Of a stretch of DNA of 64,000 nt, positions 11,540-21,660 are shown piece by piece. The notes beneath the pieces were generated by a model that saw only the letters and a program-made list of their open reading frames with translations, did not search any database and was not told the origin of the DNA. The DNA comes from Metarhizium brunneum. Taxonomy: Eukaryota > Ascomycota > Sordariomycetes > Hypocreales > Clavicipitaceae. Location of the stretch: NCBI RefSeq assembly GCF_013426205.1, contig NC_089425.1:2170001-2234000 (forward strand), written 5' to 3'. The position numbers were made by a program, and so were the translations under genes. The stretch's first letter is position 1. Every line of letters starts with the position of its first letter.

Positions 11540-11988
11540 GAAACAAGCGTGAAGTGATTGAGTTCGCTTCCAACATTGAAGCGGATGAAAACCCGGAGTC
11601 CGAGTCTTTAACAGATGCAGAGCCCGAATCAGGGGTCCCCTTGACAACACAGGCCGACAAGGAACCTTCAGAGACAATTTCTAATTCCGGAAATGGCCGG
11701 AGAAGAGGCAAGCGTCGAGTGCTGAAGAAGAAACGAATCTTGGATGATCAAGGATACATGGGTATGTGCGGCGCAGTCCAGCTTCAACTACCAGCACAAC
11801 TTTATCAACTCACACTGTGAATAGTCACGATTCAAGAACCGGGGTGGGAGTCCTTTTCTGAGGATGATATCACTCCGCCAGCGAAAAAGCCCACACCGCC
11901 GCTAATGCCATCATCGTCCATGAAGGCAAAGAAAACATCGACAAAAGGCTCCCAAGGCAGTATCATGTCATTTTTTGCAAAGAAATAA
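10397..11988 (+). CDS. POL32: DNA polymerase delta subunit Pol32/Cdc27
   Basis: Non-catalytic subunit of DNA polymerase delta (shared with Pol zeta), linking the polymerase to PCNA. Proposed exons: 10397..10450, 10507..10562, 10660..10862, 10934..11761, 11825..11988 (434 residues). Conserved N-terminal parts are MDEHRKFLADKLLSEGRP, then ISYRALSSSLDVHVNRAKG, then MLFDFHKYQNELLSDSIYATYLVSG before the third intron, and IYTSVTSIHVYGLSP after it. A long disordered middle holds a Glu tract (11494-11540), and the protein ends in a PIP box (QGSIMSFFAKK), diagnostic for Pol32. The third intron (10863..10933) has a weak GTTTGC donor; an alternative acceptor at 10924 keeps the same frame and adds three residues. 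Confidence 0.88.
11494..11541 (+). repeat. GAA/GAG repeat coding a Glu tract
   Basis: Imperfect (GAR)n run inside POL32 that encodes an almost pure glutamate stretch of about 15 residues. It is coding and in frame; length variation between strains would be expected. Confidence 0.7.
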
Positions 11989-12054
11989 CTGTACATGGCA
12001 TGCGAGGGAATAAAATGCTTTGATGAGGTGAATAGTGGAAATACTAAGTCTTTG

Positions 12055-13518
12055 TTAGTAGTAATGTACGAAACTCGATGATTCTTCGGTCTTCGACTTC
12101 CAGTTCTCGTACTGCGCTGGATTTTCCAACATTCGTTTGAGTAAAGAGCCTAATCGCTGAATACCCTCAATTAAGGCATCCTCCGCCTCCCATGCAAAGC
12201 AAATTCGAATGTCACCTTTGAACGGAGCACTGCCATCGTCCCCGTGAACCTCAAACATGCATCCATAACCTATCGCGAGATTCTCTTCTTCCATCGCGAC
12301 GTCGGCGACTAGCTGGGAGCACAGTGACAGTTCTGCTTTCGGAGACAGCCAGACAAAGTATCCACCATAAATTCGAGCTCCGGTAAGACTCGTTTCTCGG
12401 GCACGGTAGCCCAAAGGCGTAATGTATTGATGAATTGCGGTCATGGCGAGCTTATATCTCCTCTGCAGAGATGGACAAACCGTGCGAGCTATGTGCTTCT
12501 GTAGTTCGCCAGTTCGGAGAGTCTCACCCAGTATCGCTGCGCACAGCTGACTCGGTGCTCCGCCTGAAAGTGTGGAAGCAGTGTTACCTAGCCCAATGAC
12601 GAACTTTGAGGAGGCTTCAACCCAACCTGTGCGGACTCCCGGCCCAGCGATTTTACTAAAGGATCCGTTGCTGACGGTGTAACCAAATTCGTCTGGGTCC
12701 TGCTCCGAAAATCCCAATGATCGTTCAATGTCGCATAGCCTAGGCAGTCTCAAATCACTCCTGTTACCCTGTTCATCTTCGGGGTCAACGGACCACTGTA
12801 GAAAGTCGTAGACGTCATCACAGACTACGAGAGCATTGTGATCCCGTGCCAGGTGCACCAACTCTTCACGTCGTCGAAGAGACATGGTTTTCCCAGAAGG
12901 GTTTGCGCAAGTTGGTACAATGTACACGACATGTCTATACAGCTTCCTTGTTGTGTCATGAGGTTTGACCGGCTGTAAGATTGTTAGATCGGGGGAGTAC
13001 ATGTTGGCCACTGGCATTTTCCGGCCAACACTCACCTTTAGCTGCGGTTTTGCTTGTTCGTCTTGTTCTAGCTCCCTGATTTTGTTTTGCAGGACCACCA
13101 AGTCGATGCCCTCGTCATCTTCCGGTACTGCACGTAATTTTCCAGCAAATCCCGAATCTTCGAAAATTCCACAGGCCAGGTAATAACAAGGAGCAATTAT
13201 CCAAATGGCTTTGGTATAGTTTGGGTCAGTAAAGCTCTGCAGAATGCAAGCCAAGCTCTGGCTTGCTCCGCCCGTGACACAAATGCGACTTGGATCTGGG
13301 CTGACATTATAATGCTCGCCAAGCCATCTGGATAACTCGTTCTTCAGTGTTGGGTGACCTGTATTTGGACCATATTGGAGAATAGGAATATACTCCTGAC
13401 GGCGAAGGAGAACTTGTTGGCAGGCACTTGAAAGCATAGCAGCTGGCAAAACATCTGGTGACGGCCAGCCACGCATGAGATTGATGTGGTTTCTCCCACT
13501 CAACAAATACGATTCCAT
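12055..13518 (-). CDS. PLP-dependent aminotransferase, class I/II (fold type I)
   Basis: Cytosolic aminotransferase of the group that includes yeast YER152C and 2-aminoadipate transaminase-like enzymes; the substrate cannot be read from sequence. It is a single exon of 487 residues with ATG at 13518. Visible family features: INLMRGWPSPDVLPAA near the N-terminus, LQYGPNTGHPTLKNELSRWL, the cofactor-site run VTGGASQSLACI, VPTCANPSGKTMS (the conserved N-P-x-G region), DDVYDFLQW (PLP-ring Asp), and the Schiff-base lysine in SNGSFSKIAGPGVRTGW. No targeting signal is seen. It lies tail to tail with POL32; no pathway is implied by the neighbours. Confidence 0.83.
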   Translation of the reverse strand: MESYLLSGRNHINLMRGWPSPDVLPAAMLSSACQQVLLRRQEYIPILQYGPNTGHPTLKNELSRWLGEHYNVSPDPSRICVTGGASQSLACILQSFTDPNYTKAIWIIAPCYYLACGIFEDSGFAGKLRAVPEDDEGIDLVVLQNKIRELEQDEQAKPQLKVSVGRKMPVANMYSPDLTILQPVKPHDTTRKLYRHVVYIVPTCANPSGKTMSLRRREELVHLARDHNALVVCDDVYDFLQWSVDPEDEQGNRSDLRLPRLCDIERSLGFSEQDPDEFGYTVSNGSFSKIAGPGVRTGWVEASSKFVIGLGNTASTLSGGAPSQLCAAILGETLRTGELQKHIARTVCPSLQRRYKLAMTAIHQYITPLGYRARETSLTGARIYGGYFVWLSPKAELSLCSQLVADVAMEEENLAIGYGCMFEVHGDDGSAPFKGDIRICFAWEAEDALIEGIQRLGSLLKRMLENPAQYENWKSKTEESSSFVHYY

Positions 13519-14252
13519 ACTGGTGTGGGATAGCTACCTAGGGAGTGGATTCAATCGCGGCCGGGAAAGCTTCGATTCTTAGCACTTCCTCCTCTTGCCC
13601 TATGTTAGGTACGTACGTAGGCGACTTCAGGCGCAGTTTCTGTTTCCGGTCGAAGCAATAGTCGGAAAAGAAGACTTTTGAAGCCTCAGGAAACCAAGCT
13701 CAGGCTTTTACTGGCCTGGAAAGCTGCCTCATGTGAGAGCTGGGAGGCTGATAACTGTTGAACTGTTGTGCGATGATGATGAATAGAAGAACCTGGCTCC
13801 CCGTAATGGGTCTCGTACAGGGCTGCTGCATTTTGCACTGCATGTCCGAAGTGGGTTAAGTCTACGGAGTAGTCGTGTGCCACCCAGGAAGGAACATGTT
13901 GCAAATCTGACGAACCAGATTCATTCCTAGCTCCTTCACGGCTCGAGCAGCCAGCATCGTGAATGACCACGAGGCGGGGGAAAAAAAGCAAAGATTTTTC
14001 ACCCCCGATGGACATACGCTGGAAGACAGTAGTAGTACTCCGTACGTATGTACATATTCATCAAAGCAGCAGGCAAGACATTATTTCAGTATCCCGTACA
14101 GCAGTAAAAGTGGAGTGGGATCGGTTTAATCCATTCCCTTTTCTCTACCATTAACATTGGGCATTAAGCATCTACAAAATATATATCACCTGAGAGCGTG
14201 CATCAACAAACAAAACGACATCATACCCAGTCCGAGCAACCAGAGAAGAACC
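13519..14252. other. Intergenic region aminotransferase-GH125
   Basis: 734 bp upstream of the aminotransferase. It carries two TACGGAGTA-family motifs (about 13862-13871 and 14034-14044) and a GTACGTACGTA run near 13611-13619. A 109-codon minus-strand open frame (13686-14015) has no recognisable features and I do not call it. Confidence 0.4.
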
Positions 14253-15989
14253 TCATGGTTCATATGGCGATGACCCGGGACCAAATATCAGGTGTGGCTT
14301 TCGCTTTGCAATATCAAGGATGGTATTCGCAAAAACACCATTTGCCCAGGCAAACCAACTGCGTGTGTACTGTCGGACGTGATTTACATTTACGCTTTCA
14401 TGCACCAGGCCAAGTTTGGAGGACCGAAGGACTAGATTAAGGCACGCCTTGATCTCATCATCATCTCCTGTGGTCTGTGCTTGAATTAGAAGACTCATCG
14501 GCCATGCATTCCGCAGCCCAATATGCGGCCCTTATCAAATCAGATCAGCTGGTTCTGTTAAAAAAAGATTCATTTGATTGCTTACCGCCGATGCCCTCGA
14601 AATCCTTGCCTTTCAGGTAGTAGGGATTGCCCAGTTTTTCTAGTATCATTTTTCTTGTATTTTTGTAAATTGGATCTTCAATTCCACAAAACCCCATCAG
14701 GGGCAAGGCTAGCAGAGATGGATAATTTGCATCGTCCATCATGATGGCAGAACCGTAGCCATCAACTTCGTACGCAAAAACTTGTCCGTACTTTGCGTGG
14801 GTGACCACGCCGTGCTCCCAGACAGCGGAGCGTAAAGTCTCACCCCACTTCTCCAGCTTTTCTGCCAAAGATGCTTTATTTGAAGCCTTGAGAAACTTAG
14901 AGGTCCGGCGCAGCTCAACAGACATCATCGCGTTCGCAGGGATAAAGAAGCCTAAGATCGTGGCGTCATCACTAGGTCTGAATGCGGAGCGAATGAGACC
15001 TGTGCCGCTGTTAAGGGGGTTACCGTTTCCTTGCAAACTGAGTGTCTCTGTGCCAGCGCTTGTCCGTCTCTGAAAAGTGTACTCATTTCTCGAATGATCT
15101 CCCGTTTCCGGGTCGAACGTCGGCTTTGACTGCTCTTCTAGGACTTGTAAGAGGGTTTCCACTGCGAGATACCATCGGTTGTTCAAGAAATCTGTCGAGC
15201 CTGTGTGTTCATAGAAGTCGTTCGCCAGCGCCAAGAAATGGGCTAGTGAATCAAGTTCGTACTTGCACTCGAATACAGCGCTGGGTTCATATGCTGGATG
15301 GACAACGTCGTCCTGACCATTGGACGTTATTGGAAGATCACTAATAGGAGGAGGCTGGAAAGCATTGCAGTATGGAGCCTCAATGACGTACTCCGCCTGG
15401 GTGTTGATGGCGCCCAAGATCAAGTCAAAAATGGCGGGATCTTTCTTTGCCAGTGTTTGATATGGGCGCAGCTGGTTTGTCGAGTCCCGCAGCCACTCGG
15501 CAATTATATCCCCCGTAATTATGAAGGAGTGATGCCCTTGCCAGGCGCCGTCATCCAATACGGTTCGCGATCCGCCGAATCGAACGAAGCCGGTATCTCT
15601 GCCTTTGTTGTGGAATTTAATAGTCGTATCGGTTGTTGACGGGAAAGCGTTCTCGAATAATCGTGCCAGGTCTGGGTCCTTCATCCGTGTCGTGATGTCT
15701 GTTATAACTTTCTCAATTTCATCAGAGTGAAATGTCCGACATCGTCGCTCGGGCCTTTGAAAGGGAAGTGCGAGAGGCCCAGTACTCAGAGGCTTGCTAC
15801 GATCATTAGCAACTCAGGTCAGCACACATTGGTAAACACTGAGAGTACTTACTGGGGATAAGACGCATATGACGCATAGTCGGGGCAAGCATCAGCGGTA
15901 TTGTGGATTGGAAGCTGAGGCTCTTTGTTGGCTATTGCTAGACGGATGTTCACATAGAGCAGCGTACAGAACGGGCCTGTCACGCGCAT
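14253..15989 (-). CDS. GH125 exo-alpha-1,6-mannosidase (Mug157-like)
   Basis: Glycoside hydrolase family 125, inverting exo-alpha-1,6-mannosidases; fungal members resemble S. pombe Mug157 and are secretory. Minus-strand exons: 15853..15989, 14586..15796, 14253..14530 (541 residues). The first exon gives a hydrophobic leader (MRVTGPFCTLLYVNIRLAIA), likely a signal peptide, then CPDYASYAS. The core shows TGDIIAEWLRDSTNQLRPY, ECKYELDSLAHFLALA, IRSAFRPSDDATI, MMDDANYPSLLALP and, across the last intron, the conserved join of FEGIG to GPHIGLRNAWPMSLL. Both introns (15797..15852 and 14531..14585) are canonical and keep frame. The C-terminus (SWFAWANGVFANTIL) is typical. Confidence 0.88.
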
Positions 15990-16981
15990 GGTGAGAAAAT
16001 GGTGGAACTGTCAACGACACGCAATAGAGATGGATGTCGGGATACGGAATACAATCCAGAGACAAGTGCAGAGTACCTGGTGTTGATGATGCAAAGGTCC
16101 TGAAGTCAGGTTCAAAGCCGCTGCAATGCAGGTGTTCAACATGGCATCCTCTGTTGTTTCAAACTGATGTCTGCTGAAACGGGCGCGACGAAACTAGTTA
16201 GTTAGTACTAGTACAATCTAACCCCTGTAAGTTGAGCCATAAGTGACCTGATAAGGGGGCTATTTATAGGGGCCTTACTACTAATAAGAATAGCTATTAA
16301 TTATAATTTATAAAAGAGTAATATTTTTTATAATAACTTATTAAGAGGAGTTTTTTTAATTAGCTTATTAAGTACTTAGTACCCCTTATATACTTTATAT
16401 AATAGTCCTTTTTAATTAGTTATAACCCCCTTTATCATGTCACGCCTGGCTAAACATTCAGGGCTCGGACTGTACTCCAATCTCGGGTCAGTTTATGTTT
16501 CAACAGCTATGGTGGGGCAGCGGTAGCGGGCTTTTGTGGAGAAGGCGCTCCTCGTACTACTATATACTCTTTACAACAGAGCAAGGTATTAAAAAAAGTT
16601 CCACGAAGTGGTAGTCAGTAATTTCGGGGGCTAATTCACCTGCATGTCTGAAGAAACTGTCCATTTCGGCCTTGAGGTTTTTAAACAGAAAATATCGCGA
16701 TAATGTCGATGCGATGTGGCTTACATGCGTAGAAAACCGGTTCTAAAGGTCATCGGTTATCAAGAAGTAATTCATATATTCGGGTATCAAGAAACACTCT
16801 ATGTCGTCGAAAACAAAAATCATCCTCATAAATTCCAAAAAACCAGACGTAATGCCAAACCCCTCCTGACATCCCAACCTACTTAGTCACTCCAGTAGGC
16901 AACCGGATATGCAGCTGTGTACCCCGTACTCCCGACATAAAGCACAATATGCTAGAAAATTGATGCAGTGGGTTATTCCCT
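15990..16981. other. Intergenic region GH125-ESA1
   Basis: 992 bp between the 5' end of the GH125 gene and the 3' end of ESA1. Its centre (16210-16476) is a strongly AT-rich element with long imperfect inverted ends, annotated separately. No coding potential was recognised. Confidence 0.5.
16210..16476. mobile_element. Degenerate MITE-like element with long imperfect terminal inverted repeats
   Basis: The left end 16210-16259 and the reverse complement of the right end 16426-16476 align over about 50 bases with 39 matches and one gap. Both begin AGTACA and both finish with TGATAA(A)GGGGG. Between them lie about 170 bp of very AT-rich sequence (TTAATTATAATTTATAAAAG-like) with no reading frame. 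The structure fits an old, non-autonomous DNA transposon, possibly altered by repeat-induced point mutation. No convincing target-site duplication is visible at the borders and no second copy occurs in this window, so the family is unknown. Confidence 0.5.
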
Positions 16982-18543
16982 TCACCAGCCCCACGTTCGA
17001 CTGGATGCAGTGAACACTGGCGGCTTCCACTGTATGCGCCCCGGGTCAAGCACCCGTCTCAGTTTCAGTTTTTGTTTTTCTCTCTGCTTAATGAGGTTCT
17101 CCGGGATGACAATCTTATGGTCGCTTTTGTGGTATACTTGCATTTTCATGGCTTGAAGGGTGTGTTCGACATCCTGCGTGGTCATAGCGAGAGCAGAAGA
17201 TATTGCTTCAATGGTGACTTTGTCGTCCCGCTCATTGTACCCCATGAGCAGATCAAGAATGTTCTCTGACCAGTACTGACGATAGCTCAGCAGACCTAAA
17301 TCAGAGAGCGGTTTTTCTGGTGATCCTAGCTTGCCTTCTATTTTAGAAAGCTCGTATGAAAACTGTATCAGAAGCCGCCCATACCCTTTTCGCTGATACT
17401 GAGGCAAGGTCAGAATGCAGGCAACATTGTATCCATCTGCACTCTCTTTTTCCTTGGAAAAATATCCAACGATATGGCAGCCCTTATCCGTTCGGCTAGC
17501 CATAACGTAGAAAAGAAACGGATCAACGTCGTAGTAAAGTGTTTTATGATCAAGAAACATCTTAGATAGGAGGCAGAGATTTCTGCACCAAGTTCGCTGC
17601 CGGCGTCCATCAATCTCAAAGAATGAGACGTAGTCATCTCGATATATCTCGTTCCCTGGGGGATGCTGCAATGTGCACTTTTTCCTATGTCGCAGAAACG
17701 CTGTCTCGTCCCCATAGTAGCTCAGGCAAAATTCGCATACGAAGATAACATCTTCTTGGCTGAAAACCTCGGGGTAAGGAGAGAAATACCAAGGGAACAG
17801 GTCATTCTCGCCGAACTGAACCTTCGATATATTTCTTATACGGGAGATCTCAGCAGGGTTTTGAGTCATAGATCCGGAGGTCCTTAGTTTCTCAATCTCT
17901 TCTTCCCGACTGAATTCACCTTCCTCCTTCTTAACATCGTCGTCTTTGTCATCCACTTCTATGTCGTCCGCTGCAGCCGGTGTTGTAGTTGCATCGGCGC
18001 TTGCTTGCGTCTGTGAATCAACATCGGGACCAACAGATGATGTCTGTCGTTGCTGTTGAGACTCTACAAATTCTGATGGCTGCGTGAGCTGGGCGTCTCT
18101 TTGAACCATAAAAGCATGTAACACGTACCTGACCATGGGTGAGGCGTTGCAGCCTCTGATTGAATCGACTGCTCTCTTTTACTGGGTCGCTTTTGCCCCT
18201 TCTTGGGGACTTGGGCTTTCTTGGTCTGCGATGTCGTCTTTTTGGCTTTGGGATCTTTTGACTTGTCCTTGTCAGGATTTGGCCATTCCACTTCTTGTGT
18301 GAAGTCAATTCTTGTGACTGGAACCCATTCATCAAGTCGTTTATTAAAATTATCGAAGTTGCAATAGAATTGCTTTCCGCTCTTGGTCTCCTTAATGCTG
18401 AGAATCTCCGCGCGTCGCGGTTGGCCATCCTTGACCACCCAAGCTATACAGCCCGTTTTCAGCGTATCAGGAGTCGCTATTCCCCTTTGTCGCGGTGTGT
18501 CTGATCCGACAGTGGGTTCTCCCGCTGGTGTTCCCACAGCCAT
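16982..18543 (-). CDS. ESA1: MYST histone acetyltransferase Esa1 (NuA4 catalytic subunit)
   Basis: Acetylates histone H4/H2A tails in chromatin as the catalytic subunit of NuA4. Exons are 18129..18543 and 16982..18072 (501 residues). The 56-bp intron (GTACGT...CTCAC...CAG) is the choice that joins both frames; a 30-bp alternative is too short and leaves the frame shifted. Domains: Tudor-knot/chromo barrel at about 27-90 ([28 protein letters not shown]), a Lys/Ser-rich linker, then the MYST domain with a complete C2HC finger (CEFC...HRKKC), the acetyl-CoA motif [12 protein letters not shown], catalytic Cys in NVACILTLP and Glu in FSYELS. It ends with the family signature [10 protein letters not shown]. 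It is divergent from REX4. Confidence 0.93.
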
Positions 18544-18861
18544 GATGAAGTTGGTGGACGATGACGGATGCTTGATGATTTTAAAAAAAAAAAACCCGCA
18601 AAATCTCTACGTCAATACAGGAAAATAGTTACAGATGGTTGATGCGGCAGTTGAAGGCTCCATTATAGAATTAAGCAGGCGGTGTGTTCAGATAACTTAA
18701 CTTGGTAACTACCTAGGTACCCCATATACGTTAGCTAATACCTCTTTATATGCATAATTGAACCTAGGGTAGGCATGAATACGACCCGCGACCACATATC
18801 TCATCCCCTGTACTTGTTCTTCCAGCATCCCAGCGCTTAATACTGAGTATGTACTTGGATC
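18544..18861. other. Divergent intergenic region ESA1/REX4
   Basis: 318 bp shared upstream region. It holds a run of 12 A (18583-18594; poly-T in the ESA1 leader direction) and ACCTAGGTACC near 18712-18722. Confidence 0.4.
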
Positions 18862-19821
18862 ATGGCTGAGTTATCTTCCAACTGGAAGAAGCTCCAGGCA
18901 AGGCTCAACCCTGGCAAGCAAACACAACGCCCATCTTTGAAGCGTAATGCAGAGGATGAGACGTCAAGCACATCTAAGTTACCTAAGTTTTCAGCAAAGG
19001 CTTCACCAAGGCCCACCCAATCTTTAAACACTAAAGTCAAGCGGATTGCGAATATGGGCGGAGTGCATAGTTCCGGAGTGGGAGATGAATCCAACACTGG
19101 CCAGTCACCATCCATCGGGCTTTGGGCGACAGACCGGGGCGTTTCGAGTGAGGCCCTAGCAGACGCATATGGCCTCGGTATCAAAGAGAGTTCAGTGACC
19201 GTGGCTTCTTATAACGATAGAGTCAATCACGGTCGATCATGCAATGTCGATGTTGGAAAATATGTTGGACTGGATTGTGAAATGGTTGGAGTTGGCCAAG
19301 GGGGGCATGAGTCAGCTCTGGCTCGAATCAGTTTGGTTGACTTTCATGGACGACAAATTTACGATTCTTATGTGAAGCCAAGGGAACGGGTCACTGACTG
19401 GAGGACGGCTGTGAGTGGCGTATCCCAAAGAGAAATGAGGTTTGCGAGAGAGTTCGAAGAAGTTCAACGCGAAGTATACGATATCATCGAAGGACGGATC
19501 TTGGTTGGACACGACATAAAGCATGACCTAGATGCGTTGAAACTGAGCCATCCTCCGAGGGATATCCGAGATACCGCCAAACATCACGCATTCAAGAAAT
19601 ACGGACATGGGCGAAAGCCTTCTCTACGAGTTCTGGCTCGAGAACTTCTAGCTACTGAAATACAAGAAGGTCCACATTCTAGCACTGAGGATGCACGCGT
19701 CACCATGCTCATTTTCCGAAAATACAAGCCGAGTTTTGACACCGAGCACGCAAATCGCTACCAACAAAGGACTCCTCCAACCACTACAAGGAAATCCAAG
19801 AAACATAGAAGGAAACAATAA
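18862..19821 (+). CDS. REX4: RNA exonuclease Rex4 (DEDDh family)
   Basis: 3'-5' RNA exonuclease of the DEDDh family, in fungi linked to pre-rRNA (ITS1) processing in the nucleolus. It is a single exon of 319 residues. After a basic, disordered N-terminus of about 130 residues, the nuclease motifs appear in order: GLDCEMVGVG (Exo I Asp/Glu), LVGHDIKHDLDAL (Exo II Asp) and HSSTEDARVTM (Exo III His and Asp). A basic tail (KSKKHRRKQ) follows, typical of nucleolar proteins. The size and motif spacing match Rex4 rather than Rex1 or Rex3. It converges on the CFA synthase gene with about 220 bp between. Confidence 0.9.
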   Translation: MAELSSNWKKLQARLNPGKQTQRPSLKRNAEDETSSTSKLPKFSAKASPRPTQSLNTKVKRIANMGGVHSSGVGDESNTGQSPSIGLWATDRGVSSEALADAYGLGIKESSVTVASYNDRVNHGRSCNVDVGKYVGLDCEMVGVGQGGHESALARISLVDFHGRQIYDSYVKPRERVTDWRTAVSGVSQREMRFAREFEEVQREVYDIIEGRILVGHDIKHDLDALKLSHPPRDIRDTAKHHAFKKYGHGRKPSLRVLARELLATEIQEGPHSSTEDARVTMLIFRKYKPSFDTEHANRYQQRTPPTTTRKSKKHRRKQ

Positions 19822-20038
19822 TCTTACTCTGAACTACCACTACAATGGAGCATGGCCTGCGGTGTGTTGTCTTCGTTTTTTGGGAGGCAACGATTGGCAA
19901 TGGAACAATATAACACTGTCGGAAAGAGTAGCATGCTCAATCAAAATTTGCATCACAGGGACCACGGGAAAGTACGGAGGGGTTTCTTGCTCCCTTGAAA
20001 ACCAACTGCGATTTGGACACGGCGCGTTTATCTGGTAT

Positions 20039-21660
20039 TTATAGCGGGATTCCTTCTAGCAACTCTATAGCACCTTCTCGCCCGACAGTAATGATTACAT
20101 CTCCTAGGGTTTTTGTGGCAAAACCAGCTTCGCAGTATTTGAAGTAATACTGTGGACGACCATGTTAGTGAAATTGAGGAGACGAAAACACGACATCGGG
20201 GTTTCTTGCCTCCCATTTTCTTCGAAAGACCTCAATAGCGTCTTTCGTCATTCCTGGGTGATTATGCAAGAGTGCGGGCTTGATTTGACTGTCAAAATGA
20301 CTCTGGAAGTTTTCGTTCCACAAGCGTAAAGTCTTGGCATAATGCCCACCGATATTCTCCACCTTCTCGATTATGAGCGTGCCATGCGACTGCTCGCTGA
20401 TATGGCTCAAAAGTTGTGTGATGGAGGGCAAGTATCCTCCCGGGAATATGTATTGGTTGATAAAACTGTGTTGTAATGTTACCTCGTGTGAACATGCATA
20501 ATGGGATTCGAGCATTATAAAAACGTACTCTACTGATTTGGAGTATGCCTCATGACGGTTCTCAGGCATCGTTATACACTGGAACATCGCGATGCCTCCA
20601 TCCGGCTTGAGGAGCCTATTCACACAATCAAAATAAGTGCCCAGATACTCCTGGCCAACTGCTTCGAGCATTTCGATAGACACAATCTTGTCGTATGGCT
20701 TTTCAGGGACCGGAAGTTGGCGGTAGTCTGTCAACATGATCTCGATCCGTTCATGGAGTCCAACAGCACGCACTCGTGCCTCTGCCAACTCTTTTTGCTC
20801 TTTTGAAAGTGTTATGGACGTCACTCTGCAGCCAGTTTTGCTGACAGCTTCAATGGCAAAGGAGCCCCAGCCAGTGCCTATCTCAAGGACATGGTCTGTC
20901 GCTTTGAGCTTTGCGCCCTCGATAAAGCGAGTCAGTTTCCTCTGCTGGGCGGCTTCTAGACTCTCATCACCTAGGCCGGAATCTATCCGAGTTTGCCACA
21001 CTGGGCAAGAATATGTCATGTCGCTTGAGAGGAAGGCAGCAAACATGTCGTTACTAATGTCATAGTGTGCCGAAATGTTCAATAGTGAATTGGAGAGGGT
21101 ATTGGTGGATCTAGCAAGATATGATAGTGAAGATGAGATCCTAGACACGACCGTGGTTCCGTTGCGCATGCGGTCTCTGTTGGTGATGAAGAGCTGCATG
21201 CACGCACATTGGTCATTGCCATGTTCATATACCAAACCAATGCGGAACCCTAGTGGAAGCTCACCTGGAAAAATGAAGTCAGATCTTCGCAAATGACATC
21301 TCCAAGCATGTATGCCTCAGAAAATCCTATATCAGCGAACAAAAACAGCCGCATCCAGAATGTCTCTTTCTTGATAACAATCTCCACGCGAGGCGTAGTG
21401 CAAGCTCGCCTCTCGTGAGTACCCGTAGGCGACAGGTCAGCGCCAGAAGAGAGCTTTTGACCAAACACATGCCGAGTTCCGCCAGGTTCATCGACAAGTA
21501 GAAGCGTGCCGGTGTCGATGCATGATAGAGTAGTGAGAATGGCGGATCTTGCTACAGACACGGCAGGTGCCCAGGCCAAGCCAACTATCGTACTGCGGAC
21601 CATGTCTGATCCATCTCTCAGATGCCTGTTGAGGGTTTCCGGCAATACTGGTAGCTGCAT
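20039..21660 (-). CDS. Cyclopropane-fatty-acyl-phospholipid synthase-like methyltransferase
   Basis: SAM-dependent enzyme that adds a methylene group across double bonds of phospholipid acyl chains (CFA/MMAS family). Minus-strand exons: 21265..21660, 20210..21193, 20039..20149 (496 residues). The N-terminal part shows TGTLLLVDEPGG and FADIGFSEAYMLGD; the catalytic part shows NTLSNSLLNISAHYDISN, the SAM loop VLEIGTGWGS, SIEMLEAVGQEYL and YIFPGGYLPS. The last exon gives YYFKYCEAGFATKTLGDVII and GREGAIELLEGIPL, the family C-terminus. The last intron (20150..20209) uses a GC donor (AG|GCAAGA) with a CTAAC branch and CAG acceptor; without it the protein stops at 20165 and loses this conserved end. 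Confidence 0.87.
20150..20209 (-). other. GC-AG intron in the CFA synthase gene
   Basis: 60-bp intron with donor GCAAGA, branch CACTAAC and acceptor CCACAG. It splices KWE directly to YYFKYCEAGF, in phase 0. A GT donor 18 bp further in would give a 42-bp intron and insert ARNPDV. Confidence 0.65.

Noticed and set aside
13686..14015. 109-codon minus-strand open frame upstream of the aminotransferase
   Set aside because: No recognisable domain, no splice partner, and it overlaps two repeated intergenic motifs; length is compatible with chance.
18099..18128. A 30-bp intron in ESA1
   Set aside because: Too short for splicing and leaves the downstream frame wrong; the 56-bp choice has a branch site and correct phase.
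20165..21292. CFA synthase as a C-terminally truncated gene
   Set aside because: The missing conserved end is present downstream in another frame and is joined by a good GC-AG intron.
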